Assembly: GCA_050730855.1 (NCBI GenBank)
Contig: JBOHNU010000001.1
Coordinates: 1-64,000 of the forward strand
Direction: 5' to 3'
Source of the DNA: DASRJJ01 sp050730855
Lineage (GTDB): Bacteria; Patescibacteriota; Saccharimonadia; Saccharimonadales; UBA4665
Length of the DNA: 64,000 nucleotides
The first letter of the stretch is position 1. Every line of letters starts with the position of its first letter. Below are positions 42,390 to 51,607 of this stretch, piece after piece. The position numbers were made by a program, and so were the translations under genes. The notes under the pieces were generated by a model, which had not been told where the DNA came from, ran no database searches, and saw nothing but the letters and a program-made list of their open reading frames with translations.

Positions 42390-42683
42390 ATGAGTAAATT
42401 CGAGCAAGCCAAAATGATGCTAAAAGTCCGCAAACTGCAGAAAGAGCTGCAAAAAGAAATTATTACCGTAGAAGCCGGTGACGGCGCCGTTAAGGTAGAG
42501 ATTACCGGCGAGCAGAAAATTAAAAAAATCCACATCGACCCGGAGTACGTCGACCTCGAGGACATTGGCCAACTGGAGCGCTGGATTGAAGACGCCGTGA
42601 AAGAAGCCATCCAGGTTAGCCAAAAACTCGCGGCCGAAAAAATGCGGCCGATGATGGGCGCCTTGGGCGACCTCGGCCTGTAG
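42390..42683 (+). CDS. ybaB: YbaB/EbfC nucleoid-associated protein
   Basis: 97 residues: helical KARKLQKELQKE-like arm (VRKLQKELQKEIITVEAGDGAV in outline), central strands with VKVEITGEQKIKKIHID, and C-terminal helix EAIQVSQKLAAEKM. YbaB dimers bind DNA and in most bacteria the gene sits between dnaX and recR; here dnaB and a membrane protein have moved between. recR follows directly. Confidence 0.92.
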   Translation: MSKFEQAKMMLKVRKLQKELQKEIITVEAGDGAVKVEITGEQKIKKIHIDPEYVDLEDIGQLERWIEDAVKEAIQVSQKLAAEKMRPMMGALGDLGL

Positions 42684-42695
42684 TAGTTGGCTCAT

Positions 42696-43301
42696 ATGCA
42701 GATATTGCCGCCAGCACTGACTGACGTTATTGAAGCCCTTGGCAAGCTGCCAGGTGTAGGGCCGCGCACAGCCGAGCGCTACGCCTACTTTTTAGTGCGC
42801 ACCGACCCGGCCAAGGCAAAAAAACTGGCCGATAGCCTGCGCGAACTGCATGGCGGCATCGGCTACTGCAAAAAAACATTCGCGCTCGTGCCAGCCGGGC
42901 AGGAACTTTCCGACTTATACACCGACCCCAAGCGGGACAAAACGGTAGTAGCAGTCGTGGCCGAGCCGTTCGATATCGTGGTACTAGAAAAAACAAACCT
43001 CTATAAAGGCACTTACCATGTGCTAGGCGGGCTGGTGTCGCCCATCGACGGCGTAGGCCCGGAACAGCTACATATTGCCGAGCTTGTCAGACGGGTAGAC
43101 GAAGACGGCGTACAAGAAATCATCCTCGCCACCAACGCCAGCGTGGAGGGCGAATCCACCGCGCTGTACATCCAAAAGCAAATCGGCGACCGCAATGTAA
43201 AAATCACACGCCTGGCCCGCGGCCTGCCAATCGGCGTGGATCTAGAATACGCCGACCAAATAACCCTCGGCCGCGCCCTAGAAGGAAGGCAAACCCTATG
43301 A
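42696..43301 (+). CDS. recR: recombination mediator RecR with degenerate zinc finger
   Basis: 201 residues: N-terminal HhH LGKLPGVGPRTAERYAYFL, Toprim domain (VVAVVAEPFDIVVLEKT, GVQEIILATNASVEGESTALYI), and C-terminal ARGLPIGVDLEYADQITLGRAL. The zinc-finger region normally has four cysteines; here it reads GYCKKTFALVPAGQELSDLY with one cysteine left. RecR with RecO loads RecA at gaps. The ATG at 42696 is preferred over the TTG at 42687. The NUDIX gene start overlaps its stop. Confidence 0.93.
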   Translation: MQILPPALTDVIEALGKLPGVGPRTAERYAYFLVRTDPAKAKKLADSLRELHGGIGYCKKTFALVPAGQELSDLYTDPKRDKTVVAVVAEPFDIVVLEKTNLYKGTYHVLGGLVSPIDGVGPEQLHIAELVRRVDEDGVQEIILATNASVEGESTALYIQKQIGDRNVKITRLARGLPIGVDLEYADQITLGRALEGRQTL

Positions 43302-43828
43302 TGTTTACATACTGCCCGTCTTGTGGCAAAAAGAACTCTGTACAAAAGTTGGACGACACTAATTACGAATGCGGTAGCTGCCGGTGGCACTTCTGGAACA
43401 ACGCCAAGGCGTCAACTTGTTTGTTTCTGCTAAGAAGCGACGGCTATTTTCTAGCCGCCAAACGCGGCCGCGAGCCAAACAAAGGCAAGTACGAGGCAGT
43501 AGGCGGCTTCATAGAATACAACGAAGACCCCACCGACGCAGTTATCCGCGAAACATTAGAGGAGACGAACCTCATAGCCAAAAATCCGCTACTCATCGCA
43601 GCATACCCCCACGTCTATACGCCAAACTCACTGCCGCCGGTTTCAACCACCGACCTTATTTTCGCAACATTCGAATGGGAGGGCGAACCCCAAGCTGGCG
43701 ATGATGTTGAGGAATTAACCTGGCAGCCACTAGAACTAATACAAAAACCATCCTTCGTTCCAGCCTACCCGGCAGAACTTTTAGCCAAACTGCGCGCGTT
43801 AATTAGACCCGGGCGAGCCACCGGCTAG
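43298..43828 (+). CDS. NUDIX hydrolase with N-terminal zinc ribbon
   Basis: 176 residues: zinc ribbon YCPSCGKKN ... YECGSCRWHFW (CxxC x17 CxxC, residues 6-30) followed by a NUDIX box GGFIEYNEDPTDAVIRETLEET (about 69-90, G-x5-E-x7-REx-LEE). This is the NudC/NADH-pyrophosphatase-like or TrmB-type zinc-NUDIX architecture; the substrate is unknown. Overlaps recR by 4 nt (ATGA), so it is co-translated. Confidence 0.85.
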   Translation: MMFTYCPSCGKKNSVQKLDDTNYECGSCRWHFWNNAKASTCLFLLRSDGYFLAAKRGREPNKGKYEAVGGFIEYNEDPTDAVIRETLEETNLIAKNPLLIAAYPHVYTPNSLPPVSTTDLIFATFEWEGEPQAGDDVEELTWQPLELIQKPSFVPAYPAELLAKLRALIRPGRATG

Positions 43829-44215
43829 TCCGTGCGCTATACTGTCTCTAATCTCCCCGACCTGCTTTCCGTAGTCCTCGCCAAATGCAGCGCCAGCAAG
43901 AGCATCGGCGGTCATCCTAAGTACTGCATACATTTGATCTGGGTAACCTGTAATTTCCCACACCAGCGGTTTGTCGGGATACCCGCTTTGTCCGCTTTGG
44001 CAGTCGGCGATCAAAAGTTCTGTCACCATCACGTATCCCATAGGGACAACATTGGGAGTCAACCGATCGGCTAGCGCACGACCAAAGGCAACCTCCACCG
44101 GTTCGCAAGGAACGCCTTGTGCCTCTTGCTCCTGTACCCACACGTCAAGGTGTCGATGCAACTCGAGTCTTCTATTAACTTCTTCTGAACCACCCGGCAA
44201 TACTTCACCCATCAT
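43799..44215 (-). CDS. hypothetical protein (138 aa) behind a repeat-containing promoter
   Basis: Unrecognised soluble protein, Gly/Val/Ala-rich, ending GLAGGSPGSN. GGAG stands six nt before the ATG at 44215. It overlaps the end of the NUDIX gene by 30 bp convergently. Its promoter has TTGACA (44285-44280) and TAATAT (44252-44247) separated by 27 nt that include 21 nt of (AG)n, so its expression may vary with repeat number. Confidence 0.6.
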   Translation of the reverse strand: MMGEVLPGGSEEVNRRLELHRHLDVWVQEQEAQGVPCEPVEVAFGRALADRLTPNVVPMGYVMVTELLIADCQSGQSGYPDKPLVWEITGYPDQMYAVLRMTADALAGAAFGEDYGKQVGEIRDSIAHGLAGGSPGSN

Positions 44216-44252
44216 ACGCAACTCCTGATTGTTAAAACATTAGTCGATATTA

Positions 44253-44273
44253 CTCTCTCTCTCTCTCTCTCTC
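44253..44273. repeat. (CT)10 dinucleotide tract between -35 and -10 boxes
   Basis: Ten CT units plus a C. For the leftward gene at 43799-44215 the -35/-10 spacer is 27 nt, far above the best 17; losing five units would make it exactly 17. The rightward nrnA promoter (TATACT at 44323-44328) does not include the tract. Confidence 0.75.
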
Positions 44274-44335
44274 GAACTTTGTCAACATCAACAACTCTTA
44301 ATGTCAAATGAGCCAAATACGGTATACTTAAACCT

Positions 44336-45346
44336 ATGGCCTACGAAGAATCAGAAAAAATAAAAAATATCTTGGATGGCGCCACAAAAATTGTTATTTT
44401 GCAGGCTGATAATCCGGATGGCGATAGCATGGGCAGTGCGCTGGCGCTGGAGCAGATTTTGGGCGACATGGGCAAGGAGCCGGTGTTGTACTGCGGCGTG
44501 GATATCCCGAGCTACTTGCGTTACTTGCCGGGTTGGGACAGGGTCGTCAAGGATCTGCCAAACCAATTTGACGCCAGCATTATAGTAGACACCAGCGCAA
44601 TCAGCCTGTTCGAAAACCTGGCGGCAAACGGCCAGCGCGGGCGGCTTGGTGCCAAACCCTGCATTATTGTCGACCATCACGCTGTTGAATCGACCATCCC
44701 GTTCGCCAGCGTAATCTGCAACAAAGAAGCCGTCGCTACAAGTGAAGTGATCTACGAACTTGCACAACAGCTCAGTTGGCCGCTGAATCATCAAGCCAAA
44801 GAGATGATTTCTATCGCCATTATGGCCGACAGTTTGGGGCTAATTACAGAGGCGACCAGCGCACGCAGCATCCACATTATTGCGGAGTTGGTCGAAGGCG
44901 GCGTTAGCCTGGCCGAGCTGGAACACTCCCGCCGCGAGTTAATGCGCAAAAGCCCGGCGCTTGTTCACTACAAGGGCGAACTCTTACAGCGTGTCGAGTA
45001 CTTCTCAGACAACCGCATCGCCACCATCACCATCCCCTGGAAAGAAATTGAGCGCTACAGCCCAGAGTACAACCCGTCGATGCTGGTGATTGACGACATG
45101 CGCATGACCACCGGTACCAAAGTTGCTATCGCGTTCAAAACCTACAACGACGGCAAAATAACAGCGAAAATCCGCGCCAACCAAGGGGCGCCAGTGGCCA
45201 ACCAGCTCGCCCAAACCTTCGGCGGCGGCGGCCACAAGTACGCCAGCGGCTTTAAAATCCAAGACGGCAAACCGTTTAACGAAATTAAATCAGAGTGTAT
45301 CAGCAAAGCAACCGAACTGTTAGATAACCTTAAACAAGACTCTTAA
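44336..45346 (+). CDS. nrnA: DHH-family phosphoesterase (NrnA-like oligoribonuclease/pAp phosphatase)
   Basis: 336 residues: motif I QADNPDGDSMGSALA, motif II VDTSAIS, motif III IVDHHAVES (DHH), and C-terminal DHHA1 domain with KIRANQGAPVANQLAQ...GGGGHKYASGF. NrnA degrades short RNAs and removes the 3' phosphate of pAp; in many small genomes it replaces Orn. Leaderless: TATACT ends 7 nt before the ATG. cysS follows after 4 bp. Confidence 0.9.
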   Translation: MAYEESEKIKNILDGATKIVILQADNPDGDSMGSALALEQILGDMGKEPVLYCGVDIPSYLRYLPGWDRVVKDLPNQFDASIIVDTSAISLFENLAANGQRGRLGAKPCIIVDHHAVESTIPFASVICNKEAVATSEVIYELAQQLSWPLNHQAKEMISIAIMADSLGLITEATSARSIHIIAELVEGGVSLAELEHSRRELMRKSPALVHYKGELLQRVEYFSDNRIATITIPWKEIERYSPEYNPSMLVIDDMRMTTGTKVAIAFKTYNDGKITAKIRANQGAPVANQLAQTFGGGGHKYASGFKIQDGKPFNEIKSECISKATELLDNLKQDS

Positions 45347-45350
45347 AACC

Positions 45351-46754
45351 ATGAAACTCTACAATACCCTAGCGCGAACTGTCCAAGATTTTGCGCCGCT
45401 AGAAGGCAACCTGGTGCGTTTTTACTCTTGCGGCCCCACGGTTTACGACCACGCCCACATTGGCAATTTGCGGGCCTTTATTTTTGCCGACACCCTGCAT
45501 CGCACGCTTGAATCGGCCGGTTTTAAAGTCAAGCACGTTATGAACATTACGGATATCAATGACAAAATCATCGCGCGTAGCCAACGTGACTATCCAAATG
45601 ACGAACCCAACGAAGCCATGCAAAAATTAACCAAGTACTACACTAAAGTCTTTTTGGATGATATAGCCCAGATTGGCAACGACACCAATGCAATTCTTTT
45701 TGTGAATGCTACTGATCATATTGATGGCATGCGACAACTAGTGATTGACCTACAGCAGAAAGGATTTGCATATGTGGCCGACGATGGTGTCTACTTTTCA
45801 ATTGACGCCTATAAAAAAAGCGGCAAAAAGTATGGTCAACTGCTAACTATTACTAGTGAAAACACCAGCGAAGCTCGTATCCAAAACGATGAATATGACA
45901 AAGCTACGGTGCACGACTTTGCGCTCTGGAAAACCCAAAAGCCCGGCGAGCCAGCCTGGCCGTTTATGTTAGACGGCCGCAAGCTCGATGGTCGCCCCGG
46001 TTGGCATATTGAATGTTCAGTAATGAGCCGCGCAATGCTTGGCCAGCCATTTGATATTCACACTGGTGGAATTGATCTATTGTTCCCGCATCACGAAAAC
46101 GAAATCGCCCAAAGCACCGCCGGCAACGACAATCCGGTCATGGCAAGTTTTTTCGCACACAACGAACACCTGCTCGTTGACGGCAAAAAAATGGCCAAGT
46201 CGGCTAGCAACTTTTACACGCTCGAAAATATTATCGAGAAAGGCTACGACCCGCTAGCATTCCGTCTGCTTATTTTGCAGTCGCACTACCGCAGCCAAGC
46301 GCAGTTCAGTATTGCCAACCTTGAGGCAGCACAAAACCGGTTACAAAGTATACGCGCAATGGCCGATCTTCAATTTCAGGCAACCGGTATCGAACCTTGG
46401 CTTAACGCCAACACAAGCTTTAACGCAATACAAAGCGAAATGCAAAACGACCTCAACACACCCGCAGCACTCAGCATTCTAAACGAACTCACAACCACAG
46501 CAGAGGAACGGCTTATCAGTGCCAACGAGCTTGAAACCTTTAAAGACACACTATCTAAGCTGGACCATGTATTTGGACTGCAGTTAAGCGAACGGCGAGA
46601 TATTTCGGAAGCTCAAAAACAGTTGATCGAGAAACGCGAACGAGCTCGAACAGATAAAAACTGGGCTGCAGCAGACGAACTTCGCGGACAATTATCCGAA
46701 CAAAGCATCGGCGTACGCGACACCGCCCACGGACCAATCTGGTTTCGCAAGTAA
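45351..46754 (+). CDS. cysS: cysteinyl-tRNA synthetase
   Basis: 467 residues, class I: FYSCGPTVYDHAHIGNLR (zinc Cys and HIGN), WHIECSVMS, FDIHTGGIDLLFPHHENEIAQS (zinc ligands His/Glu), and KKMAKSASNF (KMSKS loop). C-terminal helical domain about 350-467. Charges tRNA-Cys. All zinc ligands are present. Four bp after nrnA. Confidence 0.97.
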   Translation: MKLYNTLARTVQDFAPLEGNLVRFYSCGPTVYDHAHIGNLRAFIFADTLHRTLESAGFKVKHVMNITDINDKIIARSQRDYPNDEPNEAMQKLTKYYTKVFLDDIAQIGNDTNAILFVNATDHIDGMRQLVIDLQQKGFAYVADDGVYFSIDAYKKSGKKYGQLLTITSENTSEARIQNDEYDKATVHDFALWKTQKPGEPAWPFMLDGRKLDGRPGWHIECSVMSRAMLGQPFDIHTGGIDLLFPHHENEIAQSTAGNDNPVMASFFAHNEHLLVDGKKMAKSASNFYTLENIIEKGYDPLAFRLLILQSHYRSQAQFSIANLEAAQNRLQSIRAMADLQFQATGIEPWLNANTSFNAIQSEMQNDLNTPAALSILNELTTTAEERLISANELETFKDTLSKLDHVFGLQLSERRDISEAQKQLIEKRERARTDKNWAAADELRGQLSEQSIGVRDTAHGPIWFRK

Positions 46755-46756
46755 GT

Positions 46757-47131
46757 ATGACTTATCCGGGATACGTCGAAAAACTAGGCGACCTAGTCAG
46801 CACAACGAACGAGTTTGCGCCCGGCCCGCATTCACGCCATGCGTTGGCGATGAGCGACCTTGTAACTAAAGCTGTCTTTAGAGATCAGGCGCAGCACACT
46901 CTTGTTATCGGCTCTAGCGCCCCGCCTGCACCAGAGTGGCCACCACTCTACAAGAACGCTATCTTGATAAAGCCTCCACTACCCATAGGTGCAGGAAGGA
47001 TAATCGTTGCAAATATCTTACGAAAACAAGAGGAACTACTGGAAAGATTTAGCGATGCAGACCCTGCGATTCGTGCGGGTTTTGTACGGTTTGAGCCCAA
47101 TCCGGAACTCGTGATCAGTCCGCTTAGGTAG
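46757..47131 (+). CDS. hypothetical protein (124 aa)
   Basis: Unrecognised. Soluble, Pro-rich in the middle (SSAPPAPEWPPLYKNA), beginning two bp after the cysS stop, so it is the last gene of the nrnA-cysS transcript. Convergent with the AI-2E permease gene, whose stop is 2 bp away. No domain or targeting signal seen. Confidence 0.55.
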   Translation: MTYPGYVEKLGDLVSTTNEFAPGPHSRHALAMSDLVTKAVFRDQAQHTLVIGSSAPPAPEWPPLYKNAILIKPPLPIGAGRIIVANILRKQEELLERFSDADPAIRAGFVRFEPNPELVISPLR

Positions 47132-47133
47132 TC

Positions 47134-48252
47134 CTATTTGCTCTCTTCGAATGCGGCTTTTACGGTGGCTGGCTCGATGATTTTCTTGGCACGTAAGTAG
47201 TCGAGCAGGGCAATACGGATACAGCCAGCAACCGGTATGGCCACCAAACCGCCAAGCAACCCGCCAAAACTCACCCCGATAATAACCGAGGAAAACACCA
47301 AAAGCGGCGACATGTTGGTAGAATTAGCCTGTACCTTGGGCTGGACAATGTAATTTTCAATCTGCTGGTACAAAATGTAGTAGCCCAGCACAATCAAGGC
47401 CGCCCAAGGCGACGTAAACAGCGCCACAGTACTAACAATAATCGCCCCGATAGTGTGGCCGACAAGAGGAATCAGCCCCGCGATAAACACAATTACCAGC
47501 ATGGCCGCAGGGTAGCTAACGTCAACGATAAGCAAAACCGGCAGTATAAGTAGCGCGGCCAGCAGCGCCAGCACAACCTGGCCGTTCACATAACCTTTAA
47601 CCACGCGGTACATATCGCCAGCCAAACGGTCGGCTCGGTCGTGGTGCTCATCGGGAATAGTGTCCTTAATAAACCGCAGCCAGCGCGGCCCTTCGATAAG
47701 CATCATAAAGGTCAGTACCAGCACGCTCAAGATGGAAAATACATTTCCGGTCAGCCGGCCAAAGCTGCTAACAGCGGTAGAACCCACGTCTCCCAGCCGC
47801 TCAGACAACTGCGACGACAGCCTGTCGATATCGTCCTCCAGGCTGTAGCGATCTACAAAGCGGCCGAGCGAAGTGTCGGGGTTGCGCGCTTGCTCCACTA
47901 ACGCGGGCGCATTTTGGATAAAATTGCCGGTCTGGCGCACCAGCGGCGGCACGATGCTGATGATAAATCCGGCAATCAGCAGCAGCACAATCAGAAACGA
48001 CACGCCGGTAGCCAGCGTGCGGCTGCCCTTGCGCTTGCCTGGGATGTGCTGTGCAATCCAGTGTACCGGCGCGTTAAGCGCCAGCGTCAGAAAGAAGGCT
48101 ACAAAAATAAGAGTTAGCGGGTGACTGGCTTGAGCAATGGCCAGCAGGCCGAGCACAACGGCCACAACAAGCAGCAAGGTTTTTACAATCATCCGCGTTG
48201 GGATGTTAAGCGTTACCGTGTTATTCTTGTCTTTTGGCCGGAACCCAAACAT
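47134..48252 (-). CDS. AI-2E family (PerM/YdiK-like) membrane transporter
   Basis: 372 residues with seven or eight hydrophobic segments. The typical N-terminal pair of helices, a soluble region about 90-150 (SLEDDIDRLSSQLSERLGDVG in part), and the conserved GPRWLRFIKDTIP and LIPLVGHTIGAIIV blocks identify the family. Members include the autoinducer-2 exporter TqsA and Na+/H+ antiporters; the substrate cannot be inferred. Follows the GT4 genes on the same strand with a 17-bp gap. Confidence 0.88.
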   Translation of the reverse strand: MFGFRPKDKNNTVTLNIPTRMIVKTLLLVVAVVLGLLAIAQASHPLTLIFVAFFLTLALNAPVHWIAQHIPGKRKGSRTLATGVSFLIVLLLIAGFIISIVPPLVRQTGNFIQNAPALVEQARNPDTSLGRFVDRYSLEDDIDRLSSQLSERLGDVGSTAVSSFGRLTGNVFSILSVLVLTFMMLIEGPRWLRFIKDTIPDEHHDRADRLAGDMYRVVKGYVNGQVVLALLAALLILPVLLIVDVSYPAAMLVIVFIAGLIPLVGHTIGAIIVSTVALFTSPWAALIVLGYYILYQQIENYIVQPKVQANSTNMSPLLVFSSVIIGVSFGGLLGGLVAIPVAGCIRIALLDYLRAKKIIEPATVKAAFEESK

Positions 48253-48269
48253 ATTAATTGTATTATTGC

Positions 48270-49406
48270 TTACTTAGTTTGTTTACGCAACGCATCGTTA
48301 TAAACGGCTATAATTTTCTTGCCGATTACGTCTGGTGTAAAGTCCTTTGCATATATTTGTTGCCAGTTGCGCGCTTTAGAGCGAGCCGCCCCATTAGTAA
48401 GTGATGCCAGTAATAATTCGGCGAGCTTGTCGGTGTCACGAGGGTTCAATAAGCTCTCTGGATGGTTCTGCATAACCGAGGCGTAACCGGGATTGTTGCC
48501 AGCCAATACTACGCCCCGGCTTGCAGCCATGGCCTCTATCAGGACAATGCCAAAGCTCTCGCCGCCGGTGCTAGGGAAGACGGCCACATCGGCCCCTGCC
48601 AAGAAGCGTGGTTTGTCTTGCTCGGAAACAAACCCTTTAACATCAACGATGCCGGTTAAGTCAGACTCGTGCACGAACTGCGTTAATCTGAGCTGGAGCG
48701 AGCCACCGCCGCACACAATCACTTTGGCATCGCTGGGCCAGGCACCTTCGCGGTGCAATTTAGCTACAGCTGCCAGCAAATGTTGGCAGCCTTTGCGCTC
48801 TACTAGTCGTCCTAAAAACACCACGTTGCGAGTTTTCTTATATTTGGCAAATGGCTTGGCTCCAAAGAAATGCTGGAGTGGCGCCGTATTTGGTATAACT
48901 TCGCTGTCGATACCAAACGTCTGTTTAGCGAACTTCTGGGCAACCGTAGACACACTAATAAAGCTACTGAACCGCCGCAAATTGCGAGTAAGCCACAATC
49001 CAAGTACCTTTGTACCGACATGAACCATCGTCGAAGCCGGCATAATATGAAAGGTTCCGACAATCGCCGTTTTTGGCCCGGCGGCATTTACTACACGGGC
49101 GGCCATAAACGGGCTATGCGGCATTTGTACATGTAACACATCGAAAGAAACGTCCTGAAGCAACTTCTTTATCTTAGTTTTGCTGGCGGGCAAGGGCGTT
49201 TGTACTTTGTTTTGGTTAAAACGTACTGTTAAGTTGCGGCTAAGGGAGTGCAGATTAGCAAGATCGGTGCGTTTGGTTTCACCCACAAGGTAGTGTACTT
49301 CGTGGCCTTGGCTTTGCAGCCACTGGCCAAGCGTGAGCACATACTGCGCTACGCCATCGGTTTTAACGAGTGAGCCGTCGAAGACTAAGCCGACTTTCAA
49401 TTTCAT
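48270..49406 (-). CDS. GT4 glycosyltransferase (second of a tandem pair)
   Basis: 378 residues, GT-B: KVGLVFDGSLVKTDGVAQYV (N-domain), HVQMPHSP, NTAPLQHFF, VVFLGRLVERKGCQHLLAAV, and the donor loop FPSTGGESFGIVLIEAMAASR (E-x7-E). Similar to PimA/PimB-type mannosyl- or glucosyltransferases acting on membrane lipids. The start at 49406 lies inside the end of the previous GT4 gene (44-nt overlap), behind AAGGTGACGACA. The larger upstream frame is the shadow of that gene. Confidence 0.87.
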   Translation of the reverse strand: MKLKVGLVFDGSLVKTDGVAQYVLTLGQWLQSQGHEVHYLVGETKRTDLANLHSLSRNLTVRFNQNKVQTPLPASKTKIKKLLQDVSFDVLHVQMPHSPFMAARVVNAAGPKTAIVGTFHIMPASTMVHVGTKVLGLWLTRNLRRFSSFISVSTVAQKFAKQTFGIDSEVIPNTAPLQHFFGAKPFAKYKKTRNVVFLGRLVERKGCQHLLAAVAKLHREGAWPSDAKVIVCGGGSLQLRLTQFVHESDLTGIVDVKGFVSEQDKPRFLAGADVAVFPSTGGESFGIVLIEAMAASRGVVLAGNNPGYASVMQNHPESLLNPRDTDKLAELLLASLTNGAARSKARNWQQIYAKDFTPDVIGKKIIAVYNDALRKQTK

Positions 49407-50535
49407 TGTCGTCACCTTTTGGTTTATGGTTTTTCCGCGCCAGAGCATAGATGCTTTCGTACTGGTCAACCACTTTCGCCCAGTCGTACTGCTGAACATC
49501 TTCGGCAGCCCAGGTGCGCCACAAGCTGCGGAGTTCGTTCTCGTGTAAAAGGAGTTCGAGACGGCGGGCAAATTCTGCTGAATGCTTTGGATTCACAAGC
49601 GATACAGCACCCAAGCCTTGCATCACCGATGCGTAGCCGGGGTTATCACCGGCCACCGTAACAAGCCCACAAGCCATGGCCTCTAGTAGCACAATCCCGA
49701 AACTTTCACCGTGCAGGGCAGGGGCGCAAAATAAATCGGCCGATTGTAGGTGCTGGCGCTTCTCCTCATTCGTAATATAACCAACAAATTTGACATCTTT
49801 CAGCTCAAGATCGATTGCCAGTTCCTCTAATCGCTCACGGTCAGGACCATCGCCTGCAATCAGCAACTGTACGTCAGGTTGTTTTTGCTGCAACAAATGG
49901 AATGCACGCAACAAGTATTTAACACCTTTGCGAGGTTCTAGTCGGCCAACATAAAAAACAGTTTTAACTTTGCGGTTGTCGCTGCGCCTAGCCGGCGGCT
50001 TGTAAAACGAGAGGTCAATGCCGTTTGGCACAATCGCCACGCTTCGGTCGGTCATGCTACACACATAATCAGCGGCAGCTTCGCTAACGGCTGTTAGCTC
50101 GTGGATATATTTAAGCACCGACTTCGTATACGGCGTTACCACCTTAGAGATGGTGCGACTCATCATAGTCTCGGGCAATTTTGCATGAAACGTCGCAATA
50201 TTAATGGTGTTGGAGCGACTCAAAATTTGTAAACTGAGCATTGGCACCCATGGCTCATGAAAGTGGAGGATATCAAACTGGTGCTCTTCTAGCATTTCAT
50301 CGATCGTGTCATTCACACCAGCCGACACCTGGGCAGTCGTACCCAGCGCGCTAAAATCCGCTGAACCACCAACGAAAATAATCTTGTCTTCGCGCTTGGC
50401 GCCCTCGCGAGGCAACGGTGTCACAATATACACGTCATGGCCGCGTGCCTGCAAACCTTTTTGCTGTGCGCGGACAATTTCTTGCACGCCGCCGCCCTTC
50501 GTAATGTCATACGGACAAACTAGCCCTATTTTCAT
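49363..50535 (-). CDS. GT4 glycosyltransferase, PimA-like (first of a tandem pair)
   Basis: 390 residues: IGLVCPYDITKGGGVQEIV (N-domain glycine loop as in PimA), HFHEPWVPMLSLQ, VPNGIDLSFY, VFYVGRLEPRKGVKYLLRAF and APALHGESFGIVLLEAMACG. PimA in Actinobacteria mannosylates phosphatidylinositol; a myo-inositol-phosphate synthase is present at 57.4 kb, so an inositol lipid acceptor is possible. First gene of a leftward GT4-GT4-permease run. Confidence 0.88.
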   Translation of the reverse strand: MKIGLVCPYDITKGGGVQEIVRAQQKGLQARGHDVYIVTPLPREGAKREDKIIFVGGSADFSALGTTAQVSAGVNDTIDEMLEEHQFDILHFHEPWVPMLSLQILSRSNTINIATFHAKLPETMMSRTISKVVTPYTKSVLKYIHELTAVSEAAADYVCSMTDRSVAIVPNGIDLSFYKPPARRSDNRKVKTVFYVGRLEPRKGVKYLLRAFHLLQQKQPDVQLLIAGDGPDRERLEELAIDLELKDVKFVGYITNEEKRQHLQSADLFCAPALHGESFGIVLLEAMACGLVTVAGDNPGYASVMQGLGAVSLVNPKHSAEFARRLELLLHENELRSLWRTWAAEDVQQYDWAKVVDQYESIYALARKNHKPKGDDNEIESRLSLRRLTR

Positions 50536-50566
50536 ACTTAAATCCTATTGTATCACGCGCTGCGGT

Positions 50567-51508
50567 CTACTCCAGCTCGCGCAGCAAACGCCGCAGCTTG
50601 TTCGGCACAAATTGCGCAGCCTCTTTTTTTGTGGCATTAACGCTGGGCGCATGCGTGGTAAGCGGCAGCTCTATGCCAATGTAATCTTTAAAAATAACCC
50701 GCAAGTGCTGCTCGACCACGTGGTTGTTAAAGTAGTAATCCTTCTTTGCGTGGACATGCCAAACGGGTACATCCACGGGCTTTCGGCAGTTGTCGAGGTG
50801 CAAAAACTCATGCGTGGTAAACATGTGCGTCCGCAGATCGTTACTATGCCACAGCTTAATCTCGGTCTCCAGCACGGCGTTCCAGATAGCGGGCGACTGC
50901 GCCGCGGCCTCCTCAAACTTGTGGCGGGCGTTGTGCGTGCGGGTGTAAGCGTACTTGAGCATCCAGCGGTTAAGCAACAGCTTGTCGAAGATAAGCGGAA
51001 TGGGCGGGATGGACACCAGCTTGGACAGCGCGCGGTACGCAAACATACGGTGCTTGGTAAACACAAAGTCATCGTGGTGCGCAAAGCCAACGCAGCTAAC
51101 GGCCACATCCACCTTTTTGGCAATTTCCGGATAGCGCTGCAGCATGCGCGTGGCCACCACAAAACCATAGGAAATGCCAACAATCACAAGCCTCCGGCGC
51201 TTGTAACGCAGCTTGATAAACGCCGCCAGGTAATCGGCCAGGTTGTCCAGTGTTGGCTTTTGCCCAATCTGGTAAAAATTGTCCATGCCGCCAAAGCCGG
51301 GCAGGTCGGGCATGGTGACGTTGCCGTAAGCGCCAAAGTTTTGCACAACACCCCACCAGCGCTCCAGCAGCGCATGGTGGCCGTACACCACTAAAATTTC
51401 GCGGGCGGTGCCGGGTCTGGTGGCCGGGAGGCGCAGCATACGCCCTTGCAGGCCGTTCATGTTAATCGGCATGATAAACTGAGCCGGATCGAGGTCGTGA
51501 TGCTGCAT
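50567..51508 (-). CDS. alpha/beta hydrolase
   Basis: 313 residues. YGHHALLERWWGVV (oxyanion region), PDLPGFGGMDNF, nucleophile elbow VGISYGFVV (G-x-S-x-G), and a C-terminal HVHAKKDYYF acid region with a late His (TTHAPS). Cytoplasmic esterase or lipase-like enzyme of unknown substrate. Upstream of the GT4 pair on the same strand, 31 bp gap. Confidence 0.82.
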   Translation of the reverse strand: MQHHDLDPAQFIMPINMNGLQGRMLRLPATRPGTAREILVVYGHHALLERWWGVVQNFGAYGNVTMPDLPGFGGMDNFYQIGQKPTLDNLADYLAAFIKLRYKRRRLVIVGISYGFVVATRMLQRYPEIAKKVDVAVSCVGFAHHDDFVFTKHRMFAYRALSKLVSIPPIPLIFDKLLLNRWMLKYAYTRTHNARHKFEEAAAQSPAIWNAVLETEIKLWHSNDLRTHMFTTHEFLHLDNCRKPVDVPVWHVHAKKDYYFNNHVVEQHLRVIFKDYIGIELPLTTHAPSVNATKKEAAQFVPNKLRRLLRELE

Positions 51509-51607
51509 AATTATTCTTACTGTACGACAAGGGATGCTAGCGGAGCAAGCAGAGAGCGTTGTGAAATTCGCCCAAATACGCTAAAATTACTCTGTTAACT
51601 CAAGTAT

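Noticed and set aside
50306..51394. 362-codon + strand frame opposite the alpha/beta hydrolase and GT4 gene
   Set aside because: It is antisense to two clearly coding genes with recognisable motifs. Low-complexity His/Val composition is typical of a shadow frame.
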